NCBI RefSeq assembly: GCF_019399895.1
Contig: NC_091883.1
Coordinates: 3,018,377 to 3,082,376 of the forward strand
Length of the DNA stretch: 64,000 nt
Origin: Cardiocondyla obscurior
Lineage: Eukaryota; Arthropoda; Insecta; Hymenoptera; Formicidae
Direction of reading: 5' to 3'
Shown: positions 50,314-61,286 of the stretch, one piece after another
Numbering within the stretch: position 1 is the first letter of the stretch
How the letters are laid out: every line of letters begins with the position of its first letter
Position numbers and translations under genes: made by a program
Notes under the pieces: model-generated
Told to the model about the DNA's origin: nothing
What the model saw: only the letters and a program-made list of their open reading frames with translations
Database searches by the model: none

Positions 50314-52879
50314 GTAAATATAAATTTTTTAAAATAAAATCTTTAGAAAAAACCTTTACCTTTTTTTTTATTAAATTTATTAACTGATATATCGTCATGT
50401 CTACATTAATATTTTTCATTTTATGTTACAGTCACCGGCAGAAATCGTCAACTCCGCTGACGCTCATGCAGACTGGTAAGTCGCATGGTTTTCTTCCTTT
50501 CTTTTTTTTTGTAGTTGTTGCAATTGTGATCTTTTAAAAATCAGCTCGCGTGATGTACGCGCGAGGTTTGTTCTAGTTAAATTAATTTCTCATGTCATTA
50601 TGCCTCTTTTTTTCTTAATTGATTTTATTCGATTGTTTATTTCTGTTTTAAAATACTTCCCCCGTAATTCCGCGAGCTTTCTGTGCCTTTTGATTTTTTC
50701 CGCTCGCCAAGTTTCAAAGAGAATAAATTATTTCGTAAAGCAGATTTTATTAATTCGAGATGATGGTCGCGACCTGAAACGTGAAATTGTGATAGCTCGA
50801 GAAGTTATCACCGTCTTTTACGCCGCTCGCGAAAGGATGCTTCGCGATATTAAACCAGCTAAAATATTTACAAAGCGTCAATTTACGTAAACTTTTTTTT
50901 TTACTCTTTAGATTTTCGTGAGTTTTTAAATCGTGTACTATTTAAATAAATTTTTTTTTATATTAGTATTGCACTTTTAATGGTACTGTATATTTATTTC
51001 GGATATCGTTAAATATTTAATAGAACAAATAAGTAATTACATGCATCTATACCCAGACGTCCCGAAACGGTGAATATAAATTGCGGGAGAGTTTTCATAT
51101 CGAACAGACGCAACGTGCATCATCGGGAAAAGAAAAAGCGCGTAACACTCGGTAACGTAAAGCAATTAACGAGCGCGGCTGCGTATGCAAAAACACCCTC
51201 ATTAAATTTTCGGCGCGTCTGATCTCGGCCGAGTCCGTTATTTTTTCCGACGCTGCGCGGACAACGGGCGATTATATCCATCGCTTCATTAAATTTATTA
51301 TGACGAAACTTACGCGCCGCGTTATCTCGAAAGAGCAACCCGCGCTTTTAATCCCGGGTACGCGCAATACGCGCGTGTTTTAATTAAATGTGTCACGTTC
51401 GCGGGATCGCGCGACTGATCTTGCGGTTTAAGCGAGTTTCCAGGCTGAAAAAGAGAGCTCCCTTTTTATTCCGTCCACTGCTCCATTGCCCATCCTCCTT
51501 CTAACCCTCCGTTGTACTCCCGTAAGCGGAAATCCAACTCCTTTTTTTTTTTTTTTCCGGAAAACCGGTGGAAAGTCCGTCCGGAAAAATATTTTTATTT
51601 CTTTCGTAGTTTTTATAAGCCATCCCAAAAAATCACGTATTTTTGCGCGATCGCAGGGTGTAGAATTTTAAGTTGATTTAGTCTTAACAGAAATTCAATT
51701 AAACATTCTTCTATAATTACTTCGGTATTGAGATTTAGTCTCTTAACGTTATTTATTTCCGAAAATATTTCTCAAGCAATTATTTTATTTTTTTTTTTCT
51801 GCATTTAATCGTAAATCCGCGATTCATTAATAAAATCATATTCGTAATTTAATTACTTATGACGTTGAGGTTAATGCGTTTTTTTTTTTCTTTCTCGTAC
51901 ACGTAGAAATTTATTTTCTTTGCGTCTCCAGGAATTTATATAAAGCTCCTAACGACAAGATTATAAACGGTTTCCTGTAATTTCGCGGACTCACGTGATA
52001 GATCGCTGGTACGCTAGATTTCTCAGTACAAATTAGATCATTAGTTCTACCGTGACTATCCAATCGGGATTCCGCGTCCTGCACTTTATTACTTGCGTCC
52101 CGACTCATTGATCTGGATTCGCGTATGGCAGCAACTGGCTGCGGGATAATTTATCATTTCGCTGCGCATTGTGTCAGCAATATACCATTACCCCCGAAAC
52201 AAGAACGACCAATGTCGAACCGCGACTCGGAATAAATTGAAGTGAAATCAACGTAAAATTGAAGCTAAGAAGTTAAATCGACGTTCCGCGTCCGGCGCGA
52301 TCTTAAATCATCACGATTTTCTTTCCCGCATCCGAGTGCCAGGGCACTTTAAACCGAAATATTAAAAACAGCTTTGACAAATCGCAATTTCATGCGTGAA
52401 CAAAAATTTCGCGCGATAAAAATTGAAACGTTCGTAAAAGACTTAGCGATTTTCTTGCTGGATTATTTTACACCCGGCGACGGCAGGTTCGAGCTTCGCC
52501 GCAAAGTGCCCTTTTCCTCTTTCGACCGATTTGTTTATCTTCGAGTAAACTTACGTGCGAGCGCACCGTGCACGCAAATGCTATCGAACGGCGATTTAAG
52601 TGCCCCGGCGCCGATGCCGTTCCCATGAGAGAGTGAGGAAAAAGGAGCCGGCGTGGAAGGCGATCGTGCCGGAAGCGAGCGGACAAGCCGGATCTCCGCG
52701 ATCGATATCGAAGATCTTCGAGATAATTGGTAATTAAGCCTCGCGAAAGGACCGTACGTCTCGCCGATGGGTCATTAGGCTGACCTATCCGGCGCAGTCA
52801 AGGGATTCTGGGAACATGGGCCAACGACACGTCTTCATTAGCCTTTCATGAATCCTACTCGTATCACTCATCCTCCATT

Positions 52880-52926
52880 TCTCTTTGTTCTCTCTCTCTC
52901 TCCCTCTTTCTCTTTCTCTCTCTCAC
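52880..52926. repeat. CT microsatellite
   Basis: Interrupted (TC)n with CCC and TTT spacers over about 47 nt. Confidence 0.9.
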
Positions 52927-55900
52927 TCAGTTAGAGCAGAACTTCCCTTTACTCGTAGCCCACGTGCGGTTTGCCAAAGCGCGTTCATGTTACGCGTGTG
53001 CTCAGGTACATCATCCCCATAGTCTGTTCTAACCGCTGACAGGGCCGAGCTGCTTTTAGGGACATAACTACTGGAAATGCGGTAATAACAGCGAAAGATC
53101 CTTATCAGATTACATCGCGTTGTTTCTAGGATTGCTAATATCAGAGATGTTTCGATGGTATAACATAACTCGTCTCTCCTCCCTTGAGCATATTGTACCG
53201 AACACGTTGACCGCAATGTGGTATCACGATATAAATTTATCTTCGGTAATCAAGGCTGTTGATCACAAAGCGCTTATACGGTACAAATTAATACAAGAAC
53301 GCAAACGTATTCCTCAGAGATGAATAAATATCCCCGAAACCGTTTACATTAAATATTTAATTTTATTTCTTTTTTCAATTATCTTAATTATCGCTATTAA
53401 AATTACGTTCGACCGATAGCGAAGTACCGTCGACTCTATCGATGTTATATCTCAAAATTAAACGCATTACCGCCGCCGAGGCGTATCTCAGCGACCCACG
53501 CCTGCGAAACAGTTTCAATCGGCTCTAAATTGCAGCCGAGCGGCGCCGCTTGTCGCGAGCGGTTTACACTGACTTGTGCTTCCACGCGCGGCAAGCTCAG
53601 CGGTGTAGCTTTCTACATAATTACCCGTTTATAATCACACACCTCGATACGTCAGTTTGTCTCCGGATTCACGGCGGATCGAGCGCACGGTCGGCTGCGC
53701 CTCGATCAAACGGTGACATGCAAGCGCGCCTCCTCGCGCATAGGAACGTGAATGCATTATTAACCGCGATATCGCGTTTGGGAATACGCGGGCTAGGTCG
53801 ATCTGCCACTCGCAGCTCCGCGTTCGATCTCCCGTAGGGGACTAATCGGACAAACAACGACGATTTTACGATCTCGGATAAGGTGGATCGGAGCCGCGGT
53901 CCGAAAAGAGCGACGCTTAAAGTTTTCAGAGCTCGGAGATGCTATCAGGAATTTTTTTTTTGTTTTTTTCTCTGTGTAAATTCCCGCACCGCGGTTCAAT
54001 AACTCCATTGTTGGCGGCGCCGTAATATTTCCCGGACGCCGATCGACTCCGTTGTTCTGCACCAACGATACTCCCGTAATGGCAGCGTTTTACGGGAGAG
54101 CGTATATGCATCTGCGAGCAGCCATCGGTATCTGGATAACTATATTATACCGCGGCGTATACCGGCGCGGAGAGAAAAGCGCATCGCATAACGGTGCGAT
54201 CAGCGGTACCTGCTCTTCGAAAAAGTTATCCCGCGAGGTAGATCTTTCGAGCAGACGAGCCGAGAGCTCTCAAAGTTGGCCAAAGGTCTTGCCAGATCGA
54301 TATTGAGAATCGCGGAGTACGTAGCCGAGGCACTCGGCCGTTAATAAGCGCCCTTATCTTCGCGCGTAATCCAATTACGCGAATAAGAACGCATTCCTGT
54401 TTGGACTTTGTTACGTGTGAAAGTATTTCGCTTATCGCTGCTCGCTCGCCGTCTCGCTTAATGAAATAAGTAGGTAAATTAATTACCCCGGCAAAACCAG
54501 TCGGCGCGCGCGATATATCGGCAAACACGCCGGATTCTCAAAGCGAACAAATTCTAAGCGCTCGGGTTTTACACGCGAACGCGCGTACGCATCTCTCTCT
54601 CGCTTCTGGTATCCTTCTCGAAAACTTTCCCGCGCGTCTCTTTGCTCCGAGCATTTCCAAAATCGAATCCCGACGATCTCCTTCGCGCCGTTAATGCGGG
54701 CGGTGTAATAAAGTTTTTCGAGAAATCCCTCGGCGAGTCGGAGCGGACGGCGGGCATCTCGTGATAGGCGGGACAATAACGCCGGTGCAAATCGAGCAAG
54801 TGGAAAGGGCCGTCAAACGTTGGCAGGTAACTTGAACTTTGGCTGAAGTCGAACCGAGCAGCGGGCCCGCAGAAACGAAGTCTCGCGGCCGCGTGTCCTC
54901 CTTCCTCCCGTTTCGCTTCCCTTTTCCTCCCTCGTCGACGAGCCTCCCGCGTCGTGACTCCCCGCGGCGTGTTCCCACGGCGAGCCGGCGTCTTCTGGGT
55001 CTTCACCAGCGCCTCGCGGTTGATTACGATATCTACACGCCCTCACTCCCGAAGAGGTGCCGCGCGCGGTTCTGGCCCTCCGTAGGCCAGCTAGATCGGG
55101 CACCGGCGAAACGTTTCACTTGCACGCTGACACGCATACACGCGGTCCCTTCCGACGCCTCCGCCGCGGAGACCGAGCAATAAATAACCGCGTCTGCGAC
55201 ACGAACCGATTATCAATGCCGGGGCTCAACTGCGCGAGGTCGCGATCTAATCACGGCCGCGTGAGAGAAAAGTCATTTGTCTTGGCTCGCATTCTTGCAA
55301 GCGATAGGAGAATTTTCGAAAATAACGCGGCAGTATTTTATATTGGGACATATACTGCAAAAAGAATTATTACTCGTACACCGGTGGCTCTGATTCTACG
55401 ATATCTCCGAGCGTCTTTTCATGCGGGCTAATGTATGTTTTCGTGGCATTTATTAATAATAATGTGCCGCTTTACTCATTGTCGCTCCGTCATACTGACG
55501 TTTGCCGTCGGCTCGTGCAACCAGATATTTATAAAACGCGAAAACGGCCGGTCGCGAGGTATGCCCAGCCGAATATCCTGGGAATAGATCTCGAAACCTA
55601 GTTATACGATTTATTCCGAGCTGGGTCTCGCCGACTGTAAATCTTCGCTTTTTGGGACAAGTAATCTCGTACTTTTCTTTGTCGAAAAACATTTTTTTTT
55701 TTATCCTTGCCTATATCGAATTACAAAGACATTTTTATCAAAATTTTGAGTACACTGTTAACTATAACGTGTCAACAAAAATTTACGTAAAAAAAATTTT
55801 TACATGTAGTAAAAAAAAAAACAAAAAAAAACCAAAAAAAAGAAAGCGGTATTTCACAGGTTTTAATAAAATCAACCACGCGCGGACATTTCGACATACC

Positions 55901-58171
55901 GCAATGTACGTACAATACAAATTGTCTATCGTGAATCGGCTTCCCGAACCATCTCGCGTGCAACGGCGAATTAAACGATCGTACGTGCACCACGTAAATT
56001 CTATTCTTAAACGTAGAACACATGAGTCACCGGTTTTCGAAATCTACAAGTGACACAAGCTCATTAATTTAATCAGCGACGCACGAATTTTTGAGGGAAA
56101 CCTTGTTACCTCGCTAACAGACAAAATTACATTTTCATCTTTCTAAAAATAAGAACGCGGCGAAATGTAATTTCGCGTCTAAGAAATTATGTAACAAACG
56201 TAAAAAGAAATTATGTGAGAAAAAAAAGAAAACGATGCAACGTAAAACCAAATAAAAAAAATGTTTCCTACCCCGACGAGTGGTGTATCTTAAGTTTTAA
56301 CAATTTAATAATCGGGAGTAATTTACGTAATATTAATTTATATCACAATTTCCGGCGATATACGTTGCTTGGCTGTCGCTGTTAATACCATTAATGTCAC
56401 TGCTCATTTGACGCACATTAGCCCGTGACGACGTTAATGAGGCGATTTATTAGCATAGTTTGAATTGCTGGATTCCAGCTAGGCTGATCGCCGTTGTTAT
56501 GCAAAATACCTATTATCTTAAGCAAAGGTGACAATGCAAATCGTCGTCATACGACATCGTATTATCGCGACATGCTCAGCTACCTCGGACGCAATTAATT
56601 TCTACATTTATCAATATTAAAGACATATATTTCTTCACGTCAATTCTTCCAGCGTTATTTACATTCTCGTCGCGTTAACGAGATTAAAAATCGCCCCGAG
56701 TTTTAACGTAATGTACGACATGTCGGTGAAGCAGGAAGAAATTAAATCTCGCATGAGGATTCACGATGCACTTACGTCCGCGGAGGGTGTACCTCGAACA
56801 AGCACGTGTGTGTGCGCGCGCGAGCGCGCACCTTAATGATCTCGGGTCTGATACATAGGAAGCTGATTACTCATCGCGACGTCTATACCGAGCGTTTAGC
56901 GACTTATTGTGCCTGGTTATTGAACCCTTGGGAGAGGTATCCATGTCCCTCTCTTCTGTTACCCGGCACTCCGCGCGCCGCTATCTAGCTCTTCTCACAG
57001 CGCGCCTCCTTCCTACCTCAGCTGTTATACTCGCGGATACATGTATACCCTCCATTATAATTATATACACCCGGCATACCGGAGTACCTACGCGCATTCA
57101 AACAGGTTACATAAGATTCTGAGGCAGGATAGAGAAAGAAACGGCGGGGGTGGCAGGGCGGGGAAGGACGCGAGAGGGCGCGTAAGGGAAACGCGATGAC
57201 ACGAAGTTTATTAAGGTCCATCGGGACCGCCTTTCAGTTAAGTACACCGTGCACGGAATAGAGATAAGTTCCGACGTTCCGGTAGTACCGTCTACTTTCA
57301 CCGGTGGCTGATTAATTCTCTTGGAAAAACAGAGCCGTAGGTAAGCTTCATTTTCCACAAAATAAACCCAAATTGAAACAAATTCTTGTTTTACTTGCCC
57401 GGGCACGAAGGCGGACGAAAGTTTTTGAGCAAATACTTGGTACACGTCGATCATACATATATGTACGTACAAGATTCCAATTAATTAATTTAATTATTTT
57501 GGTATTAAAAGCACGATGTGTAGATATATTCTCAAAAAAAAAAAGAGAAAAAAAAATGTTAAACGTTAAAAAAATCTTAAGTCAAAGTCGTTCAAGTGTC
57601 GCAATTAGGTACAATGTCAGGCAAGCGATTTTACCGATTCACGTAACATTGAAAGAACCCGCGCGTATCGTTCTTCTAGAGTCCCTCTTCAATTTGTTAT
57701 CGCGCGAAGAGCCCTTCGCGCCTGTTTATATCTACGAGACGCGGATGACCGCCTAGGATGCGGCTACGCAAATTAATTTCGCGGGCACAACAGCCTGCGT
57801 GAGAAATATCGCGAATACGCACGCGGCGATATCTCATGCGCGTGGGCGAGCACAGTTGCCAGGCATTACCGCAAAGATAAACGATTCGTTACCCACGCGA
57901 AAGCCGACTACCTTCCCTCCTATCCGCCCTTTTTCCTGCGTCTATAAGTTACACGAATTCGATCGGAATATATCACCCGGCAGTCTCCGCCGACCGCAGC
58001 GTTATTTTTTTAATGCGACCGCAGACGGCTCTACGTGTCCGAGACCCGCGTTATATTTATTATTCTTTCCCTGTTTTACCGATTTTTATTTCGTATACTT
58101 GGCGTTAAACGCGTGAGATAATTGTCTACCAAAAAATAGTCGGCATAAGCGATTCTTGCCGCTTCGAATCG

Positions 58172-58233
58172 GTCTCCTTGGGTGGCACGGAATCGCTTTC
58201 TATTGTAATGACAAGGCGATTCGCCATGGAGAC
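58172..58233. repeat. Short bulged hairpin of ~62 nt
   Basis: The outer stem GTCTCC-TGG (58172-58181) pairs with CCA-GGAGAC (58224-58233). After an unpaired left segment of about 8 nt, the inner stem GAATCGCTTT (58190-58199) pairs with AAGGCGATTC (58213-58222, one G-T wobble). The terminal loop is about 13 nt. Its size fits a pre-microRNA, but the bulge is large. Confidence 0.5.
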
Positions 58234-60847
58234 CCGTAGCTAAGCGAGACCCTATAATTTAGCACCTCTCCGGCCAAGCGTGATCACCGAAAAATATAAT
58301 TTTTTTTTTTTTACGAGCTATCGATTCGAAAAAGTCGGGACACAAGTCTCTTCGACCGGATCAACGTTGTGTATTTATAGTCGGAAAAGCCGATTTTCGT
58401 TTCGCCCTGCGCGCGACGGGCGGGAACTGGAACTTGCGTGAATTTAAGGGCGCACACACGACGGAGAGAAAGAAAAATCGAGTCACACAGACGCGAGACG
58501 GACACGCGGAGGGAATGGAACGAAGAGCGCGGTAAACGTATGATGTCATTTTGCGGTTCGCAGAAATTCCAGAGTTTCAAATATTGGAACGCATATCTCC
58601 GCGGGCAAACATTTATTTAACCTCCGCCCTGCCCGCGCCTCCTTGCAGCCTCGTCCCCCTCTTCAATTCGCGTCCGAGCGACTCCAATTCTTCCGCTGCC
58701 TCGTCTTTTCCTCTCGTTCGGCTCGTATCGCGCGAAAATTTACCTTCGTATACGCGAGCCGACTGGCGAAACGCGATCGACGGCGACGCATTGAGTGCAT
58801 AACGGTGTCGATTAATGGATTGAAAGCGATCTTGTCTCCGAACATGCGTGTGCACCGCTTCAATTCTTGATCGCCGAAAGTGAAACAAGATGCGACATGT
58901 GCGGCCGCGTCTCGTATAACGCTCTACGCGGCGGAAGAAAAAAAAATCGATTTTAAATATCAATTTAATTATTCGACACACGTGCACTTAAATTATTTTT
59001 GGGAACAAAAGTACCATGTAAGATATACGGCCGTACGTGAAAAAGCATTGCGAAGTATTCTCGAAAATTTTCCAGCGGCTAAAGGCAGAGAAAATATACA
59101 GAAAGTAATGAAACCTCTGGCAACAATTGCATATTATTGGCACGGGTCTCCCACTTGTTTTTATCACATTCAGTCATCTTCGAGATCGAGGCGGAATTAA
59201 TAAATAAATTCTCCGCTAGCTCGTAAGGGTATCGCATCTGTGGGAAGGAAAAGTCGGCGGGCGTAAAAATAGCGCGCGCTTCCGCGTTTCTCGTCATTGT
59301 GCGCCGGTAACATATTTGATGTGGGTGAGCAATCGGGCGGGTTTCGAGGAGAATGGAAAGTGTCGCTGAAAAGACACGGATCACGGGGGCCTCTCAAAGG
59401 GAAGCTAAATTTAACGCCGCACACGCCGCGCTCTCCCGAGGGAGTTTACCTGCGTTAATACACAACGAGCACGGTTAGCCTTCACGACGTTAATGTGAAT
59501 TCGATACGCAAACCGCAAATATACTGCCGCAGCCGCCATGCATTCCCAACGACGTAAACCAGCGCCCGGTTTCTCGTGCGCTGCACCGCGGAATATTTCA
59601 CCATCAAATATACGCAAACGGAACTCATTGAGATAACGTAAAAACACCCGGAAGCGTGTACTCGCGATTTTAATTTTTTATTAGCTAGACCGAACGAAGG
59701 CGGCGAAAATCATTAGCTATTCCAGCCAAATATTATTCGGGAGAAATAAATTTTTTCCGATTAAAAAGAAAAATATATAAAAAAAAAAAATAAAAAAATC
59801 GATCTTTGAATAAATGAAATTATTAAACGATAGATGATTTAATATATTAAAATTAAATGTTAAAAGGCGAAAACTATGCAGCGTAACTTCTCTCTAAATT
59901 TACTCCACGACCGACTCACTGGGGTATGTACGTACGTGTGTGCGGTCGAGTGAATTACATCGCAGTAGATCAATTAAAAACTTTTTACCACCTAGAGCAA
60001 AAATACCTTAACGATCGTTCGCAACTCCTTTGTTTTATCGCGACGGCCTGCGCTTAAATTCAGCGGTTATTCTTTACGTCGGACGCGAGCTATTTGGAAG
60101 AAAACCGCCCTATTCGGCGCGCATTTGGAGATCACAAAGCGGGTCCATGCTAATTATTCTCGTCCCCGCGGGAACTTTTCGCGCGGCTCTTTTTTCCGAC
60201 GCGCTCGCCGCGTTACTCCGAGGTGGGCTTTCACTTAACAAGGGACAGTCTGCTCAAAGTGCCATCGACTTTCCTCTCAAGACGTCTCGTGAATCTCCCC
60301 GCTGCGAACGGAGGGAGGAGAAGGGAGAGGGAAAGGGAGACGCTATCCTCCTTTCATCTAAATATCCTTCATTATTCTCGAGACGTACGTTCTATTGCTG
60401 TCCACTGCGATTCCGCCGCTGTCCACCGTGTAATTATCCCGGATCCAACCGCGAGGGGCTCGTAAAGACGCACGGTCTATCCCGGCAGGGCCAACTTCAG
60501 GTGGCATGCAAGAAAACAACTGGTCCCGGGGTGCAATTAAGCAGGCACAAATGGTCACCGTCATTACTCGCAGTTGAAGTAAATTACGCAGAAACTACTC
60601 TCCCTTTCTCTCTCTCTCCCGGCGGGATAAAAATGAGCGCGTCGTGCGCCGCGAGTCTAAGGTACCTCGAAAAGTCGTAAGCTCGGCGAGGACGCGGGTA
60701 AAATTTCGCGAACGTGGACGTAAGCTGCGAGAGCATTGATGATTTTTTTTTTCTAATGTAAGGTTGATAAACGGTGACGAAGTCGCACGTGGTTTATTAA
60801 AAACGTCTCAACGCGTTTGCTGGAAATATGAATTTATTAACACTCAC

Positions 60848-60963
60848 TTTTCGCCTTCGTGAAAGCCCTCGAACTCCTCCTGCTGCTCGTTGATGGAGGC
60901 CTCGAGGTCCAGGTAGGCACCGTAATCGCCGCCCTTGTACAGCTGCAGCGCCGTGTCATCGAG
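60848..60963 (-). CDS. Fhos: FHOD formin exon: C-terminal part of the GTPase-binding domain
   Basis: This 116-nt exon (38 codons plus 2 nt) encodes LDDTALQLYKGGDYGAYLDL followed by an acidic Gln/Glu-rich stretch ending FEGFHEGE. It matches the part of the FHOD N-terminal ubiquitin-like GTPase-binding domain where family members read L-x-D-x-x-L-Q-L-Y-x-x-G-x-Y. The acceptor is a gttgcag at 60964-60970 and the donor is gtgagtg at 60841-60847 (read on the minus strand). It starts in phase 0 and ends with AA of a split codon that becomes AAC with the next exon. It is the most upstream exon I can see. The preceding exon, with the beta-strand-rich start of the domain, was not found in 60964-64000 and probably lies outside the window. 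The domain binds Rho-family GTPases to relieve autoinhibition (family knowledge). Confidence 0.9.
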
Positions 60964-61255
60964 CTGCAACACAGGTAGCGAGATGCGTTTGAGAAACGTT
61001 TCTGTTTTGCACGCGACGGGTAATCGCGCCGCGGAAATTATTACCGCGCCAATGGCGATTGTTAGCCGGTTTTCGCGTAACCGCCGTTTCCATTCAAGCG
61101 CCGTATCCGCGGTGGAATAAAGTTGGCGGAACGCAAACTCCACGACGAGCTCGCGGACTTTCGTTGAGAACACGTGCGAAACGTGTATCGACAAATGGAG
61201 AAAGAAACTCCAGGCAATAGAAAGAGTTTTTTCTATTTTTAATTTACTTTTTAAT

Positions 61256-61286
<31 letters not shown>

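Larger units (their letters stand above)
49292..50585 (+). repeat. Duplicated spliced-transcript-like element, copy 2
   Basis: The partner of 7437-8917, in the same orientation and inside the 34 kb intron. It has a G-rich tract (49292-49331), the shared leader (49371-49414), an exact 27-nt tandem repeat (49525-49578), an acceptor gttcgcag before 49711, and exon-like blocks 49711-49838, 49998-50313 and 50432-50475. The gaps between blocks (49839-49997 and 50314-50431) begin gtaag/gtaaat and end gttacag. The second gap is 118 nt in both copies and the last block is 44 nt in both. Block 49711-49838 has an open frame giving LRGGGGLGKASYINGATPE, partly echoed by the next module (LRGGAGPGRTSYIGGATYR), but copy 1 has a stop in the equivalent place, so coding is doubtful. 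Similarity to copy 1 ends near 50582. Confidence 0.75.
26647..60847 (-). other. Fhos: FHOD intron, 34.2 kb
   Basis: This intron separates the GTPase-binding domain from the FH3 region. It contains the hairpin 35739-35888, a CpG-rich spot with outward-facing donors (44257-44611), the hairpin 49139-49272, element copy 2 (49292-50585) and the short hairpin 58172-58233. Low-complexity tracts lie at 29898-29966, 32226-32270, 35967-36019, 37212-37237 and 52880-52926. In 26650-29800, 30000-32200, 36050-44200, 44900-49000 and 50600-60800 I see nothing else I can support; open frames such as 60030-60680 (plus) look random. Long first introns of this kind often hold enhancers and alternative promoters. 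Confidence 0.7.

Noticed and set aside
60030..60680. Plus-strand frame of 216 codons
   Set aside because: No domain character, mixed low-complexity composition and no splice or promoter context; most likely GC-driven chance.
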